A stretch of 64,000 bases of DNA from Leptasterias polaris (Eukaryota > Echinodermata > Asteroidea > Forcipulatida > Asteriidae), in NCBI GenBank assembly GCA_037783415.1, contig JAZGTN010000015.1:6149001-6213000 (forward strand). The letters run 5' to 3'. The notes under the pieces were generated by a model, which saw only the letters and a list, made by a program, of their open reading frames with translations, searched no databases and was not told where the DNA came from. Shown here in pieces: positions 34,105-47,069 of the stretch. The position numbers were made by a program, and so were the translations under genes. The stretch's first letter is position 1. Every line of letters starts with the position of its first letter.

Positions 34105-36024
34105 GAGCCCATTATGTCCTACCAGCCATTATGTCCAGCCCATTATGTCCTACCAGCCATTATGTCCAGCCCATTATGTCCAACCCATGTCCTACCAGCC
34201 ATGTCCTTACAGCCATTATGCCCCTTATGTCCTACAAGCCATCACGTCCAGCCCATTATGCCCTACCAACCATCATGCTCAGCCCATTATACCCTACCAG
34301 CCATCATGTCCAGCCCATTATGCCCTACCAGCCATTATGTCCAGCCCATTATTTCCAGCCCATGTCCTACCAGCCATGTCCTACCAGCCATTATGCCCAT
34401 TATGTCCTACAGCCCATTATGTCCTACCCATTATACCCTACCAGCCATCATGTCCAGCCCATTATGTCCTACCAGCCATCATGTCCTGCCCATTATGCCC
34501 AACCCATTATACCCTACCAACCATCATGTCCAGCCGGACCAGCCCATTATGCCCTACCAGCCATTATGTCCAGCCCATTATTTCCAGCCCATGTCCTACC
34601 AGCCATGTCTTACCAGCCTTTATGCCCATTATGTCCTACAAGCCATCATGTACAGCCCATTATGCCCTACCCATTATACCCTACCAGCCATCATGTCCAG
34701 CCCATTATGCCCTACCCATTATACCCTACCAGCCATCATGTCCAGCCCATTATGCCCTACCAGCCATTATGTCCAGCCCATTATTTCCAGCCCATGTCCT
34801 ACCAGCCATGTCCTACCAGCCATTATGCCCATTATGTCCTACAGCCCATTATGTCCTACCCATTATACCCTACCAGCCATCATGTCCAGCCCATTATGTC
34901 CTACCAGCCATCATGTCCTGCCCATTATGCCCAACCCATTATACCCTACCAACCATCATGTCCAGCCGGACCAGCCCATTATGCCCTACCAGCCATTATG
35001 TCCAGCCCATTATTTCCAGCCCATGTCCTACCAGCCATGTCCTACCAGCCTTTATGCCCATTATGTCCTACAAGCCATCATGTACAGCCCATTATGCCCT
35101 ACCCATTATACCCTACCAGCCATCATGTCCAGCCCATTATGTCCTACCAGCCATTATGTCCAGCCCATTATGTCCAGCCCATGTCCTACCAGCCATGTCC
35201 TACCAGCCATCATGTCCTGCCCATTATGCCCAACCCATTATACCCTACCAACCATCATGTCCAGCCGGACCAGCCCATTATGCCCTACCAGCCATTATGT
35301 CCAGCCCATTATTTCCAGCCCATGTCCTACCAGCCATGTCCTACCAGCCATTATGCCCATTATGTCCTACAAGCCATCATGTACAGCCCATTATGCCCTA
35401 CCCATTATACCCTACCAGCCATCATGTCCAGCCCATTATGTCCTACCAGCCATTATGTCCAGCCCATTATGTCCAGCCCATGTCCTACCAGCCATGTCCT
35501 ACCAGCCATCATGTCCTGCCCATTATGCCCAACCCATTATACCCTACCAACCATCATGTCCAGCCGGACCAGCCCATTATGCCCTACCAGCCATTATGTC
35601 CAGGCCATTATGACCTGTCAGCCATTATGTCCAGCCCATTATGTTCAGCCCATGTCCTACCAGCCATTATGTCCAGCCCATTATGCCCTAACAGCCATCA
35701 TGTCCAGCCCATTATGTCCTACCAGCTATTACGTCCCGGCCATTATGACCTGCCAGCCATTATGTCCAGCCATCATGTCCAGCCCATTATGTCCTACCAG
35801 CTATTACGTCCAGGCCATTATGACCTACCAGCCATCATGTCCAGCCCATTATGTCCTACCAGCTATTATGTCCAGGCCATTATGACCTACCAGCCATCAT
35901 GTCCAGCCCATTATGACTTGCCAGCCATTATGTCCAGCCCATTATGACTTGCCAGCCATCATGTCCAGCCCATTATGACCTACCAGCCATCATGTCCAGC
36001 CCATTATGACCTGCCAGCCATTGA
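34105..36024. repeat. 1.9 kb satellite with higher-order structure
   Basis: Made of a roughly 31-bp unit from two half-units (CCATTATGTCCTACCAG and CCATTATGTCCAGC). A marker variant, AGCCGGACCAGCC, recurs at about 34531, 34963, 35262 and 35561, giving spacings of 432, 299 and 299 bp, so segments were amplified in blocks. No forward-strand stop lies in the typical unit, and 31 is not a multiple of 3. All three forward frames therefore stay open for 1.5-1.8 kb and give the same cyclic peptide (HYVQPIMSYQP, SSPLCPTSH). I treat it as non-coding. Confidence 0.95.
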
Positions 36025-37781
36025 TACAGAGAAGGGGAAACATCTAAGATTTGTTCAGCTGTTATTTCTATGGCTCTTGATTTGTTGTGGTTATTTGTAT
36101 TCAAATTGTAAAACCTTTGATTTGATCAAACAGTGTGCATCTTCTTGACCGGAAATGACCTGTAATGTACATCCATTGGTATAATATTTTTATTCACACG
36201 ACTATATAGCTAGCTTTGCTGCTTACTTCGCCCAAAGCTCATACAAATACGGTATATCTTTTTCCCAGCTGAAGGGTCGCATGGGTCCCTGACCCAACTG
36301 GCGATGAGAAGAAGGTCTTGCGGTGTTGTCAGTGATTTACACTGGTAGTGTCGGTTGATGAGTTAGGCAGGTGATAGAGTGCGCTGAACATGTTCACGGG
36401 ATGCAACATAAGTGGTAGTGTATTTTCCTAAGTTACATTCACGTACATAAACAACTCCTACTGCGCTCCTTTATATACTCAAAATTAAAGCAACTCGCAA
36501 ATTTTAAGAAACGTTTCGGGAAAAAAGGTCGAAAAGTAGTCGGACGGCTCTGTACAATGATTATAAATTAAAACAATATATAACATGACACGTAAACTTA
36601 TTAATTGATGACCTCAACGAGGCGCAAGTAAGCAAACACACTTTTACCCGACGTTGTCATCTTTGATTTGTGAAATGTTGTCTATTTTACGGAAGATGGG
36701 TGATGAAGACCACATTGCGGTAAAGTTTAGTGGAACAAAATGATACCAGCATGTGTTGTGTACGGTGGCACAACCGTGCACAGACCGAACCTAACTGTGT
36801 TGCGTAGATGCATTCACCGCATGTCATAAAACTATAGCATATACTGGCATAGTTAATCCATAGAGCAAGGGTTTATCCATCATTCAAAACTACAGTGGAT
36901 GATATTGAATGGTTAGACAGTAGGAAGGTTGACTGAGTACTCTGTAGATGCATTCACCACATGATACCATACTAGAGGCTGGCTAAGCTTATCTGTTATT
37001 GTAAGCCAAGGTGGATGACATTAAATGGTCAGACAGTAAGAGGGTTGACTATGTTTTTTGTAGATGCATTCATAACAGGAAAGCAGGCTGGCGTATCATT
37101 CAAAAACCACAGTGGATAATATTGAATATTCTGAAATGCCGCCATCTTCGACAAAAAACCCCACCTTCTCTAGTGCTTTCGAAGTAAATAAAAAACAACA
37201 CTTGTTTAAACCCCCGCAGCCGATCTATCAATGTTGCACTCCAATTAATATGAGCAAGTTCTTTTTAATTTAGAACTAACCAGCTGAAGCTGTCCTACAT
37301 TATGTGGCAGTTGTTCCATCGCGTGTGTACAGTGGATCCGTCCTTGGCAGGCCAAATTGAATCTCCTCTCTTTGTTTTTGGTCCCAGAAGATCCAATTTG
37401 AATAAAAAATAGTCAATGTCACCATGCACTGGATATGGTGGGTTATCTACACGGCTGTTTTATGGGAATTGCTAATAATACATTGTGTCAACGAACGACC
37501 AGCAGGGCCAACAGACTTCGGAGTAAATTGCCGGTTTCAATCCATGTCTTTTAAAAGTATCATGATTGGTGATAATCGACATACTTAACTGACAAGTCTT
37601 AATCTGAAAGCTTTAATGTTCGTATACATGCAAGTAGCAATCCCCTTCTGAGATACTTTCAAATCGAGATATTAATAGCAATAGGCAACTTTCCAAATCA
37701 CTGTTCTTGTAGTTGATAGCAGTTGTCGAATGAAGCACGTAACATGAACTCGTCTTAATTAAACCACGTCCTTTCTCAAAA
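36025..37781. other. Gene-free stretch with degenerate roughly 0.12-0.14 kb repeats
   Basis: TGTAGATGCATTCA recurs near 36805, 36945 and 37061, together with GTGGATGA..TTGAATGGT..AGACAGTA segments: three imperfect tandem copies. No exon recognised elsewhere in the stretch. Confidence 0.55.
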
Positions 37782-38405
37782 AAATATGTTCGACATGTTA
37801 TGTCCGACAAGCCATGGTGTCCAACACCCAGTATTATGTTTGACAAACTACGAGATCCGAACTATTGTTTCAAACAGCCATCATGTCAGAACACTAAAAA
37901 ATATGTTCGACATGTTATGTCCGACAAGCCATTGTGTCCAACACCCAGTATTATGTTTGACAAACTACGAGATCCGAACTATTGTTTCAAACAGCCATCA
38001 TGTCAGAACACTTGGGTCCGACCCTTGTGCTCGACAAAGTGTTACAACCCGACGCAGTATGTCCGACAAAATATTTTGACCGGCACATTTCCCCCCTACA
38101 AATCATTATTGCCCACCTATTGTGTCGGACAAACCACTGTGTCCGACCTATTGTGTCGGACAAATCACTATGTCCGACCCCTTGTACGACATTTCTTTTC
38201 GGACATCCCCGACAGAACAAAAACCGTTCTTTATTGCCAACTGCCAACGCATTGTTTCATACAAATTATTATGGCCGATCAATTTTTTCCGACGGCCATT
38301 AAGTCCGACCTATTGGTCGGACAAACCACTCTGTCCGACCTATTGTGTCGGACAAATCACTCTGTCCGACCTGTTGTGTCGTAAAAATCACTACGTCCAA
38401 TTCCA
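37782..38405. repeat. TGTCCGAC repeat block
   Basis: Begins with two near-identical copies of a roughly 117-bp unit (37782 and 37902; ATGTTCGACATGTTATGTCC, CAGCCATCATGTCAGAACAC). Short alternating TGTCGGACAAA and TGTCCGACC motifs follow, which can pair as hairpins. Overlapping ORFs in all forward frames are repeat-driven. Confidence 0.85.
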
Positions 38406-40391
38406 TGTACTATTTTATTTGTCGGTCATCCCCAACAGAACAAAAACTGTTCTTCATTGTGAACTTAAAGACGACCAATTTCGCAGTTGGTTGTATGGAG
38501 TGTTAATTGACAAACTACATGTGAGTGTATAACATTCAATTACACACTCACAATGTAGAGAATCATGCCCTTTAAATAAACACGCACTTTTGGTTTCCGG
38601 AAAGAAACAAAAACTCTTCGTATCAAAGATGTACTGTACGGTAGCGATCATTCCATTCCTCTGGTTTTCAAAAAATTACAAATGACAAAATTTCAAACAA
38701 ATTCTACCACTGGAAAAGTAGATATGTTAAAAGATTTAAACTGTTCAAATATTTGAGTTTTCAATCCACGTTTACACCCCACTGTTGTTTTTTTTTTTTT
38801 GGGGGGGTCTCTTCTTTTTGAAAAGCACTTTACCTTTACCCTCTGGCTTCATGAAAGGGTAAAATTAACTTCTAAATGCAATAATCCATTTTCCAAAACT
38901 AAACATTACTCCAAATGGCACAGAGAGTTGTATGGGTATGTTATTTCATTTATTTATTTTACTTTTAATATTTGGACAATACAACGAGCAGAAGCTATCC
39001 AGGGAAGTGCAAAAGTCAAAGAACTTTCACAAATAAAGATGGGAACGCCTATTATAGTCATTACAATCTCCCTGACACTGTTAAAAACATTAAAAGACAG
39101 TACACGTTACTTTTACTCAAGATTTACTTAATTTGTTTAGTTTGCAAGAAATGTACGTCGCCTGGTTTTCGGAAGAGGATCTTCGTTTATTCTCTCAAGT
39201 AATCGCTTGGAGACGGTGCATCGTTTGTTTTGTGACTGAAATACCAATCCTCTGCAGACTAACAGAAGGGTGGCAAACGATCTTTTGTTTATTTAAAAGA
39301 GGGCATTCATTCTAATCCTCTGTTCTAGAAGCATATCAGAAAGGGATGGATAATGTAAGCTAATGAAAGGCGCCTCTGAGAGTTGGAAGCTGCGAAATAA
39401 GTGCCCATTTCCAAAGAGTTGCCCGCAGAAAGCCATCCAGACTGAACAGCTTCGGGTTCGGCTTCAGATACGGCTCGATCAGAAAATAGCATCGCCTTCC
39501 GATAATTTGACACGACATTCGTGTCTCGAAGCCTAAACGCGCCACCCGGTCCTCCAAGCAACAAGACGGGAATGCAAAATTGATGCTGGGGGTAGTTTTG
39601 GGGAATACAACACCGGACATATATCAGCAGAGGTCCTGGCAGTAAAGTAGTGTATGTGATTGTGTTTTTGCATAGCTCTTTAAATAGACCCCCTCAGCTC
39701 TGTGATGGATATTTTGCCGGTCAGCTGATCGTTGATCGTGCTCGGATTGACGAATGTGATGTATGTACATGTACACTGTACATATGCATCCATATACAGG
39801 TTCAATGAACCATAGACACAACGTGGCTCTTGGCTATCCCTCCCCATGAATTCAGCTGAAAGGGGGATTGTACTGTGAAATGATCAGTTCACCCCACCTA
39901 CAAAACAGGAAGCCTGGTCATTGATATGTAATACTGTTGGTGTTTCCAAAGATACGGTAACCAATTGTAAACACTTCTTTCATTACATGGAGCTGCTTTA
40001 CCGCCTGTTCTGTTAATCATAACGTATGTCGGAATAACGCTGCGCATATCCTTTATCACGTAACGGAGCCACCACAGAGAAAGGTATGATATTTAAATGG
40101 TTAGTGCGGACAAAACTGGAATAAGTACGATGTCTTCGGCTGAGCTCTGTGGATTTAGCTCCCAAACCTCATACTGTGAGCAGTTCATGCTGAATTAGTG
40201 TTTGCAGCACTGGAAGTGTAACGACTCGCATTATTAGCTCTCTGACCTCGAACAAGTTTACCCAGTTATAGCTGACGAAGACAACAACAATACCACCAAG
40301 TCTGGATTGTGCGTTTAGATGTGTATACCATAGGCGTTTCAGACCAGTGATTGTTACCAGCAGCCTGGGTTGTTCCACGGCTGTGAGAAGA
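38406..40391. other. Gene-free stretch, possible 5' flank of the exon at 40392
   Basis: No clear exon. 39325-39620 is GC-richer than its surroundings and has two overlapping minus ORFs with no recognised family. TATTTAAA near 40090 could be a TATA-like element for the exon at 40392, but this is only a guess. Confidence 0.35.
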
Positions 40392-40514
40392 ATGAACAGC
40401 AAGCAAAGTGTCAGGAACGAGGCTGGAGAATGCGTGGATATAACGACCGAGTTCTCGCCATTACGAGAGGACGAAGTCAAGCAGAACTACCGAGATCACA
40501 GCTCTTGTGCTTTT
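40392..40514 (+). CDS. Candidate alternative first coding exon A, unknown protein
   Basis: ATG at 40392 opens a 41-codon frame (MNSKQSVRNEAGECVDITTE, then about 20 more residues ending SSCAF) that runs into a GTAAGT donor at 40515 in phase 0. It is hydrophilic and acidic like a cytoplasmic N-terminus. It could splice to the phase 0 exon at 60330 as an alternative to the exon at 53776. The minus ORF 40169-40480 over the same bases has no support. I do not recognise the protein. The evidence is composition, frame and donor only. Confidence 0.4.
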
Positions 40515-42380
40515 GTAAGTATATAGCCCCCTGCGTTTATTTACTTGTACTTACAGAACCGACATTTTTTTGAAAGTAATAATAGTACTACGTGCAGATT
40601 GCTATGTTAAGCAACTGGTATTCTACCAATGAAACTTGACAAGACAAATATAAGCAGACTTTAGTCTTTAAAAATTGGCTCCAGTCACGTTTGAGTGTTG
40701 TGTTATTGAAAATCGCATGAACTTTTGTAAAACGTTGGTTTCACATGGTTGCACAATAATATAATTCTTTAAAATTGTGTTTGTTGACGCAGATCTCCCA
40801 ACGTTGATCCCTTTGTCCGAGTTTTCACTGTTGTCAAGGGCATTCATGTACAAACGCAATCGTCATTACATTGCGTTATTTTTTGTTTAGCTAGGAGTCT
40901 CTGTATGGTGCATCTGCTGATGGGAAGCTATGTGCAATTTTACAAAATATGAAACCAAATAATTGGTACCATTAAACAAATCTTTACTTACTGTTATCTG
41001 CTGCACGCTTAAGTACAAGTTCGTGGTTTACTGATAATGGAGTATGGCTTATGCGTGAACCCTTCATGTCAATGTTTGGGTGGATGGCTCGTGAGTGTGC
41101 CGAAGGCGTACAGCGATTGGTTTTGAGTATAGAATATACAAATCTAGTTTTGAGGGAGCTGGGTTTAAAAATGGCCGCTGGAATTCCGACGTGTTGGAAA
41201 GTTGGGCATTAAACAACAAATCCAGAGGTCACGATTTAAAGAAATACAAAAAAGAAAACTCGTGGGGAAAAATACACTTCAACCCCTCCCCCAAACAATT
41301 GATGTCTTCAGCATATCATTCGAGGTGATACTCAGAAAGGGGAGATTTCAAATGGTCGTCGGCGATTGCTCCATCTTTATTCTTAACTTGGATCGCGTCT
41401 CTACCTGATAGTCAAGAAATGCAGTAATTAAGGAGACAGACAACCGCGAACTCAGACTTGAAATCAAGTCTATCTTCACTGATGTTTATAGTGTCTGAGG
41501 TTTCATTCACAGTGTGAATATTTCTTTATGGAACCGTCGGGCTTGATGATATCGCTGTGCAACGCATAAATAATGATGAGACGAGCCCGCAGTGGTGTTA
41601 ACCAGCGGTGGCAAGCCTGAAATAGTGCACCCGAAATGTCCCAACCTGGATGTTAACCACCCCAGGGCACAACATTTCACCCTTTTTGCAACAATCCCGT
41701 TACGCCATGACCTCTTAATCTATACAGCAACATTTGTGGCTTTACTATTTAGTAACGAGGCTTGGTGCATGTGTGCCCCCCCCCCCGATATTAGTGTGTT
41801 GCATCCCTCAGAAATAACCCTTTGCACATGACGTCACAAGACCCTCAAAACAGCGCCCTCACGGAGGTAATGAAAACCTATCTTTTTGAGGTAATGAAAA
41901 CCTATCTGATTGAGGTAATGAAAACCCATCTCATTGGCTGAGAATTGTGGGCAGCGCGTACACGCCTGCACGTTGCCATTGTTGACCTCATCTCAGCGAC
42001 GACGGCAAAAGCCAGGCGACTAAGTAAACAGCGACCTAATGCACTGAGCCTCATTAATAATTTGGAAACCCTCAACAAATTGTCAGATTTGAGGTTCAAT
42101 ACTTTCAGGATATCAAAGAAAGGCCCTGAAAATTTGGTACTTTTTTGCCCACAAGCGTAGGACCCCTTTCCCAAGATGGCCGTCGTTCTGTGGGAAAATC
42201 AGCACTTCCGTACTGTTTTTTTTTCTGTAGGACAGCCGTACCCCGTTAAAATGAAAAGAAAAATGAGGTTTTATGTCACTGAATATTTTTGTTTTATTTC
42301 AAAAGACTGAGAGACTTCTAACTACATAGTTGTATTTTTTAAAGTTATCATCTAGCATGGTACGCTATAGCAACCCTATT
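40515..42380. other. Gene-free stretch with a short tandem repeat
   Basis: Three copies of a roughly 25-bp unit (GAGGTAATGAAAACCTATCT) lie at about 41864-41932. ORFs such as 41095-41328 and 41592-41831 have no recognised family or splice context. Confidence 0.45.
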
Positions 42381-42389
42381 TAGTGGGAT

Positions 42390-43160
42390 GCACTCATCTC
42401 ACACACACACAAGTGTGTAACAGCCTGCAATCGTGGACCCTCCTTTGTTTAACTCTTTGTGATAGCAACCGTGAACCACAATGCTTTCCTTTGTGATAGC
42501 AAACGTGGACCTATTGTCCTCTTTTGTTATAGGTCCCCGGTTTCAATGTGGTTACCTACTCACACTGACACACACAACCACACACACGTTTGTGAATCCT
42601 GCTTACCGAGGACTTCTCTTTGTTCTCCCATTGTTTGGACATAGTTTTTTTTAGCGACGTCCCCATTGGGTTTGTACACGAAAACGAAGCGAGGACGTCC
42701 TCGCTCTGTCAAACACCCGGATCCATTTTGTTAAAGTTCTCGGTTTGAATGTATAGACACGCTCACACACACACACATGTTTGTGAATCCCGCTAATCGA
42801 GGACTTCTCTTTGTTCTCCCATTGTTTAGACATAGTTTTTTTTAGCGATGTTCCCTTTGGTTTTGTACACGAAAACGAAGCGAGGACGTCCTCGCTCTGT
42901 CAAACACCCGGATCCCTTTTGTTAAAGTCCTCGGTTTGAATGGATAGACACGCTCACCCACACACACACACCCACACCCAAGTGTGTAACAGCCTGCAAT
43001 CGTGGATCCTCCTTTGTTCAACTCTTTGTGATAGCAACCGTGGACCACAAAGCTTTCCTTTGTGATAGCAAGCGTGGACCTATTGTCCTCTTTTGTTATA
43101 GGTACCCGGTTTGAATGTGGTTACCTACTCACACACACACAGGCGAAAACATACCCATCC
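42390..43160. repeat. Compound tandem duplication with CA tracts
   Basis: Outer pair: 42394-42566 and 42978-43150 match (AAGTGTGTAACAGCCTGC, TTTGTGATAGCAA, GGACCTATTGTCCTC). Inner pair: about 42600-42780 and 42790-42965 match (GAGGACTTCTCTTTGTTCTC, GCGAGGACGTCCTCGC). The arrangement is A-B-B-A in direct orientation, with (CA)n between copies. Confidence 0.8.
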
Positions 43161-43489
43161 CGGTGCGCACACCGTTGTGGGGACTTCCTATTGTTGTTCT
43201 ATTATTCCCTTTTCTAAAGAATCTGGTGTGGGGACCCAGTTTAACAAAGAAAAACGTTGTGGGGACCTTTGTTCCATTGTATAAAAGTCCCCACAGCTCT
43301 GGGTATGCCTACCTACCACGCTCAGCGTCTTACACAGCCCCCAATCAGAAATAAATTGCGCGTCTTTGTTGATTTCCAACATGGCATACATTGTAAAAAA
43401 AAAAAATGTTTCAGCTGAAACATTGGCATCTCCTACACTGAGCTGTCAACATAACATTTGCATCTTGCAGACAGGGTTATTTTATCTAG

Positions 43490-43993
43490 CAATCATTACA
43501 TTCAAAATTATATTTAAATGCTTAAATGGTCTTTGCCCTTTGTATCTGTGTGATCTTGTTGCCACTAAGCCTATTGTAATGTTAGATGTACCCGTTCTGC
43601 AACTGATGTTACTCTGCTAATCCGCCCAAGAGCGAGGCTGGTTTCTGCAGGTGATAGAATGTTCTCTGTAATTGGTCCTCAACTGTGGAACCAGCTTCCT
43701 AAGCAACTTAGGGAAGCCAATAATGTTGATAGTTTCAAGGCTGGCCTTAAGACAAATCTTTTTAAACGTGCTTTTTTAAACCACTAAGTACATGTACCTA
43801 TCTTTAGCAATGCCTGTTGTTAGTGTATTTGTAATGTCTATAATTACATTTTAACTGTATTTTCTCTTAGGTTTTATAACTGTAATTTTAATGTTTTTTT
43901 TTTTTTTTTTTTTTTAAATTGTTAAGCGCCCAGGAGCATGTTTCATGGATGGGCGCTATACAAATTGTCATTATTATTATTATTATTATTATT
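43490..43993 (+). pseudogene. LINE 3' end (CR1/L2-like) with TTA-repeat tail
   Basis: Encodes the conserved C-terminal LINE segment: ITFKIIFKCLNGLCPLYL, then after a frameshift RPRARLVSAGDRMFSVIGPQ and LWNQLPKQL..VDSFKAGLKTNLFKRAF, then stop. It is followed by GCGCCCAGG..GGGCGCTATACAAATT and a (TTA)n tail, the usual 3' end of such elements. 5' truncated and frameshifted, so inactive. Confidence 0.8.
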
Positions 43994-44587
43994 CAACATT
44001 ATAGGGACAACGTCTCCATAACCAGGGAGATTAAAAAAATTGTTCATCAGAAAATGGCAAGATCGGCAGGATTTTTTTTGCAGAAACGAGGCAGACATGG
44101 CAGCTCTCCGTTCAGTGGAATCTTCACTGCTTCAATAAAAAAGGGAGAGAAATAATTTGTCGTAATCAAAAGGATTGATGGGCTGGATATTATTACCTGT
44201 AAAAAACTACGAATTTAACATCACTTTAACCTTGGAATGAATGTACTATTCCGTGATACCAAGTGCACCTTAAGAATGTGGCTATAAACGTGACCCTGTC
44301 ACCCATTACCTTGATGTAATTTCAGTTGTGAATTGCTTGTGACAAGTACCATGTGTCTTGGGCTTAAAGGGTGTGTACAACATTGGTAAGATTGAAAATA
44401 TAAATGTTCACAGACTTGCACATAACTTACATGGTATAAAGATGGTCATGGTGGAAAACTTCCCTTGAAATAGTTTTGCTTGAATTGCCATAGTTTTTAG
44501 GAGTAAAACAATAGTCTTTATCATAAAGGATATAATCCGATGCTTGAAAAAAAGTTAAAACATATAATGGGTTTTTTCACTGTTTTC

Positions 44588-46368
44588 CAGTGTTGTTGAC
44601 TCGAGTCGGTGACTTGGACTCGAGTCAGACTCGAGTCGCCAATTTCATTGACTTGCGACTTGACTTGACTTGAGCAAAAATGACTCGTGACTTGACTTGA
44701 CTTGAGCAAATATGACTTGCGACTTGACTTGACTTGAGAAAAAATGACTTGGTTACAACACAGGAATATTAAATGTGAAGTTATACGTTTACATTTTTAG
44801 GGTTCGGATAAATTAATGTCGAAACAATTCTCTCGGAAGTTCCGCAAAACACGGACCACATTGCGATCACAGTTTACACAACGCACGCGGTCACGTCTTT
44901 TCCAATTAGAGGCTCCTAGTCTTTGTTATGTCGTTCCTTTATGCGCAACAATAAAGATAGGAAACATTGAACGCTAGAGGGCGTTTCAAAACAATGCGAT
45001 ACCATTGGAGTAAAAGCCCTCTATTGGTGAAATATCCCACAACACCTGTTTGAAACGCCTTGACAAAAGACTTTACGTGTCTGCGCATGCTCGGGGAAAA
45101 GGGTTTTTCCCTCGAATTGCAATAATCACCATCGCTGGTGCGCGAAAAAAACGTGTACAGAGCAATGAGCCACTGGTATTCACGCAAAAGCCGTCGACAG
45201 TATGGTCTTCAAAGCACATTTCCTCGGAAATGTTAGCTTGTTTACGGAAAACTGCACAACATATAGGCTTTATTTTACAAAAATGACACCATTTTGGACA
45301 TTTTGGATCAACCGAAAGATTATTTAAATGTAAAACGTAAGATTTGTTTCTTTTTAAATATATTTAGTTTTGTTGTTTTGGGGAATTTTTTGCGGGGTGT
45401 TTGTGCATAGGATAGTCAAAATGCTGTGGTGGTGAAGACGCATTGCTTTAGATCACATCCGTGGTTGTATTCAACCTTAGTTTTTTCACCTGACACCTGT
45501 CGTGTTAAATTTTGTAAAATTAAGTTTTTACCATGATACCCCCCACATTCGACAAAAATGCCGTGGTGCCCTTTTTACATTTACGAAATTGCTGCGATGC
45601 CCTTCAAATTCTAAAAAAGCACGGCAATTATTGCCGTGCATGTGGTTCAATGGTTGTATTTAGTCTGTCACAACATCATCATGGGAGTGGGCTTATCGGG
45701 ACATTAGGGATGTTTCGCACGCGAACGGATACGCATACGCATACGTTTAGCTATCCGTAACCGTTAGCAGCCTTTCTGTTGTTTTGCAATCCCAGCGTTT
45801 TGGTGGCACTGTTCGCTGTTCCAGCACAGCACTTGGTGGCGCTGTTCAACATGGCATCCTCCATAGACGAGCTTATGTTCATAGCTTTAGAGGAAAATGA
45901 CGAAGAAACAGTGCATTTTTTCGTATTTCAAAGTCTTTAGAAATCAACAAAATGACACGTACATGTTCAGTGATTCATTTATTTTGATACTATTCATACA
46001 TATTTGGAAACAAATACAGGAGAATTACTAGAAGTTCGAGTTTTCCTACGTGTTTTTTCTTATGTGTAGCAAGCGGGATATCAGTGTCGTCTGCACGTAT
46101 AGCGGATAGCGAGTAGCGTATGACGTCATAATGATGACGTTTCCGTCGCATTAACCGTATCCGTTCGTATGCGAAACCTCCCTATTATGTGACTTGTGAC
46201 TTGACTTGACTTGCGAAAATTTGACTTGTGACTTGACTTGACTTGTGAAAATTTGACTTGCGACTTGACTTGACTTGAAAAAAAATGACTTGTGACTTGA
46301 CTTGACTTGACCAAAGATGACTTGCGACTTGACTTGACTTGACAAAAAATGACTTGGTTACAACACTG
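44588..46368. mobile_element. Non-autonomous hAT-type element
   Basis: 1781 bp with ends CAGTGTTGT and ACAACACTG and an exact 8-bp target duplication CTGTTTTC (44580-44587, 46369-46376), as expected for hAT transposition. Both ends carry GACTTGACTT-rich direct repeats (44620-44750, 46187-46355). No transposase ORF is seen. Confidence 0.9.
45706..46183. mobile_element. MITE nested inside the hAT element
   Basis: Inverted ends GGGATGTTTCGCACGCGAAC and GTTCGTATGCGAAACCTCCC, flanked by ATTA-like sequence. No coding capacity. It makes a third nesting level. Confidence 0.7.
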
Positions 46369-46495
46369 CTGTTTTCTCATGACTCCGAAGACCGATTGAG
46401 CTTAAACTTTCAAGGATTTGTTATTTCATGTATATGTTGGGTCAAATCAAGTGTGGATACAAGTCTTTGGCAATTACCAATGTTGTATACATCCT

Positions 46496-46853
46496 TTAAA
46501 TTGGCACATTGCCTTCCTTTCAAAGCCTTGAATAATGTTGCTATTTGGAATTGTTCATTATTTTTTCTAAGAGTTGTTCACTCACTACAGTGTGTTGTGA
46601 TTAGATTTGTCTCTGGAAATACAACCAGCGGTACATACGGTCCGCCATTTTGTGGAGTCAAACATTAATTGTTCCGGAATGTTTTCTGACATGCAATTAA
46701 ACAAAAACCACACCATTTCAAGTGATATTTATGTAAATCATATAGCCCTATAATTATAGTCTACTTTTAAAACTTCTTTCCTACCATAATTCACTTCATA
46801 ATAAACGCTTTTATAGCCCAAAAGCGCCCAATCTAAAGGCACCGTGCCCCTTA
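46496..46853. mobile_element. TTAA MITE (family B) sharing its left TTAA with family A
   Basis: Matches 24777-25511: TTGCCTTC, AGAGTTGTTCAC, CCATTTTGTGGAGTC, CTACTTTTAAAACTTC, TTATAGCCCAAAAGCGCCC. Its left TTAA (46496-46499) is also the right TTAA of the family A element. The right terminus has decayed (CCTTATA). Confidence 0.75.
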
Positions 46854-47069
46854 TAGGTGTCTTCTCTTGTACATGTACACCTACGGAGCTCCATTAGTTC
46901 CATGAACGATGTTACTAAGATGTCGACCTACTGTGGCTTTGTGTCTTGTTGAGTCGACTTATATTGAAACTTATAGGTGTTGACTTTTCAGTGATAAATT
47001 GTCTCTCCAAGGTAACTTCAGCACTGAACTGATGTCGTCGAATTCTTAGTTTCATTATGTCTTTTTTGT

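Larger units (their letters stand above)
44364..46499. mobile_element. TTAA-flanked MITE (family A) carrying nested insertions
   Basis: Left end TTAAAGGGTGTGTACAACAT and right end ACCAATGTTGTATACATCCTTTAA. The two halves (44364-44587, 46369-46499) together match 26777-27140. The hAT-type insertion at 44588-46368 splits it. Confidence 0.88.

Noticed and set aside
34081..35947. Three overlapping forward ORFs of 510-614 codons as genes
   Set aside because: They are the three frames of a stop-free 31-bp satellite. The same peptide cycle appears in each and no family or splice context is seen.
39325..39620. Coding exon on the minus strand
   Set aside because: GC-richer than neighbours with two overlapping ORFs, but no recognisable family and no convincing splice pair.
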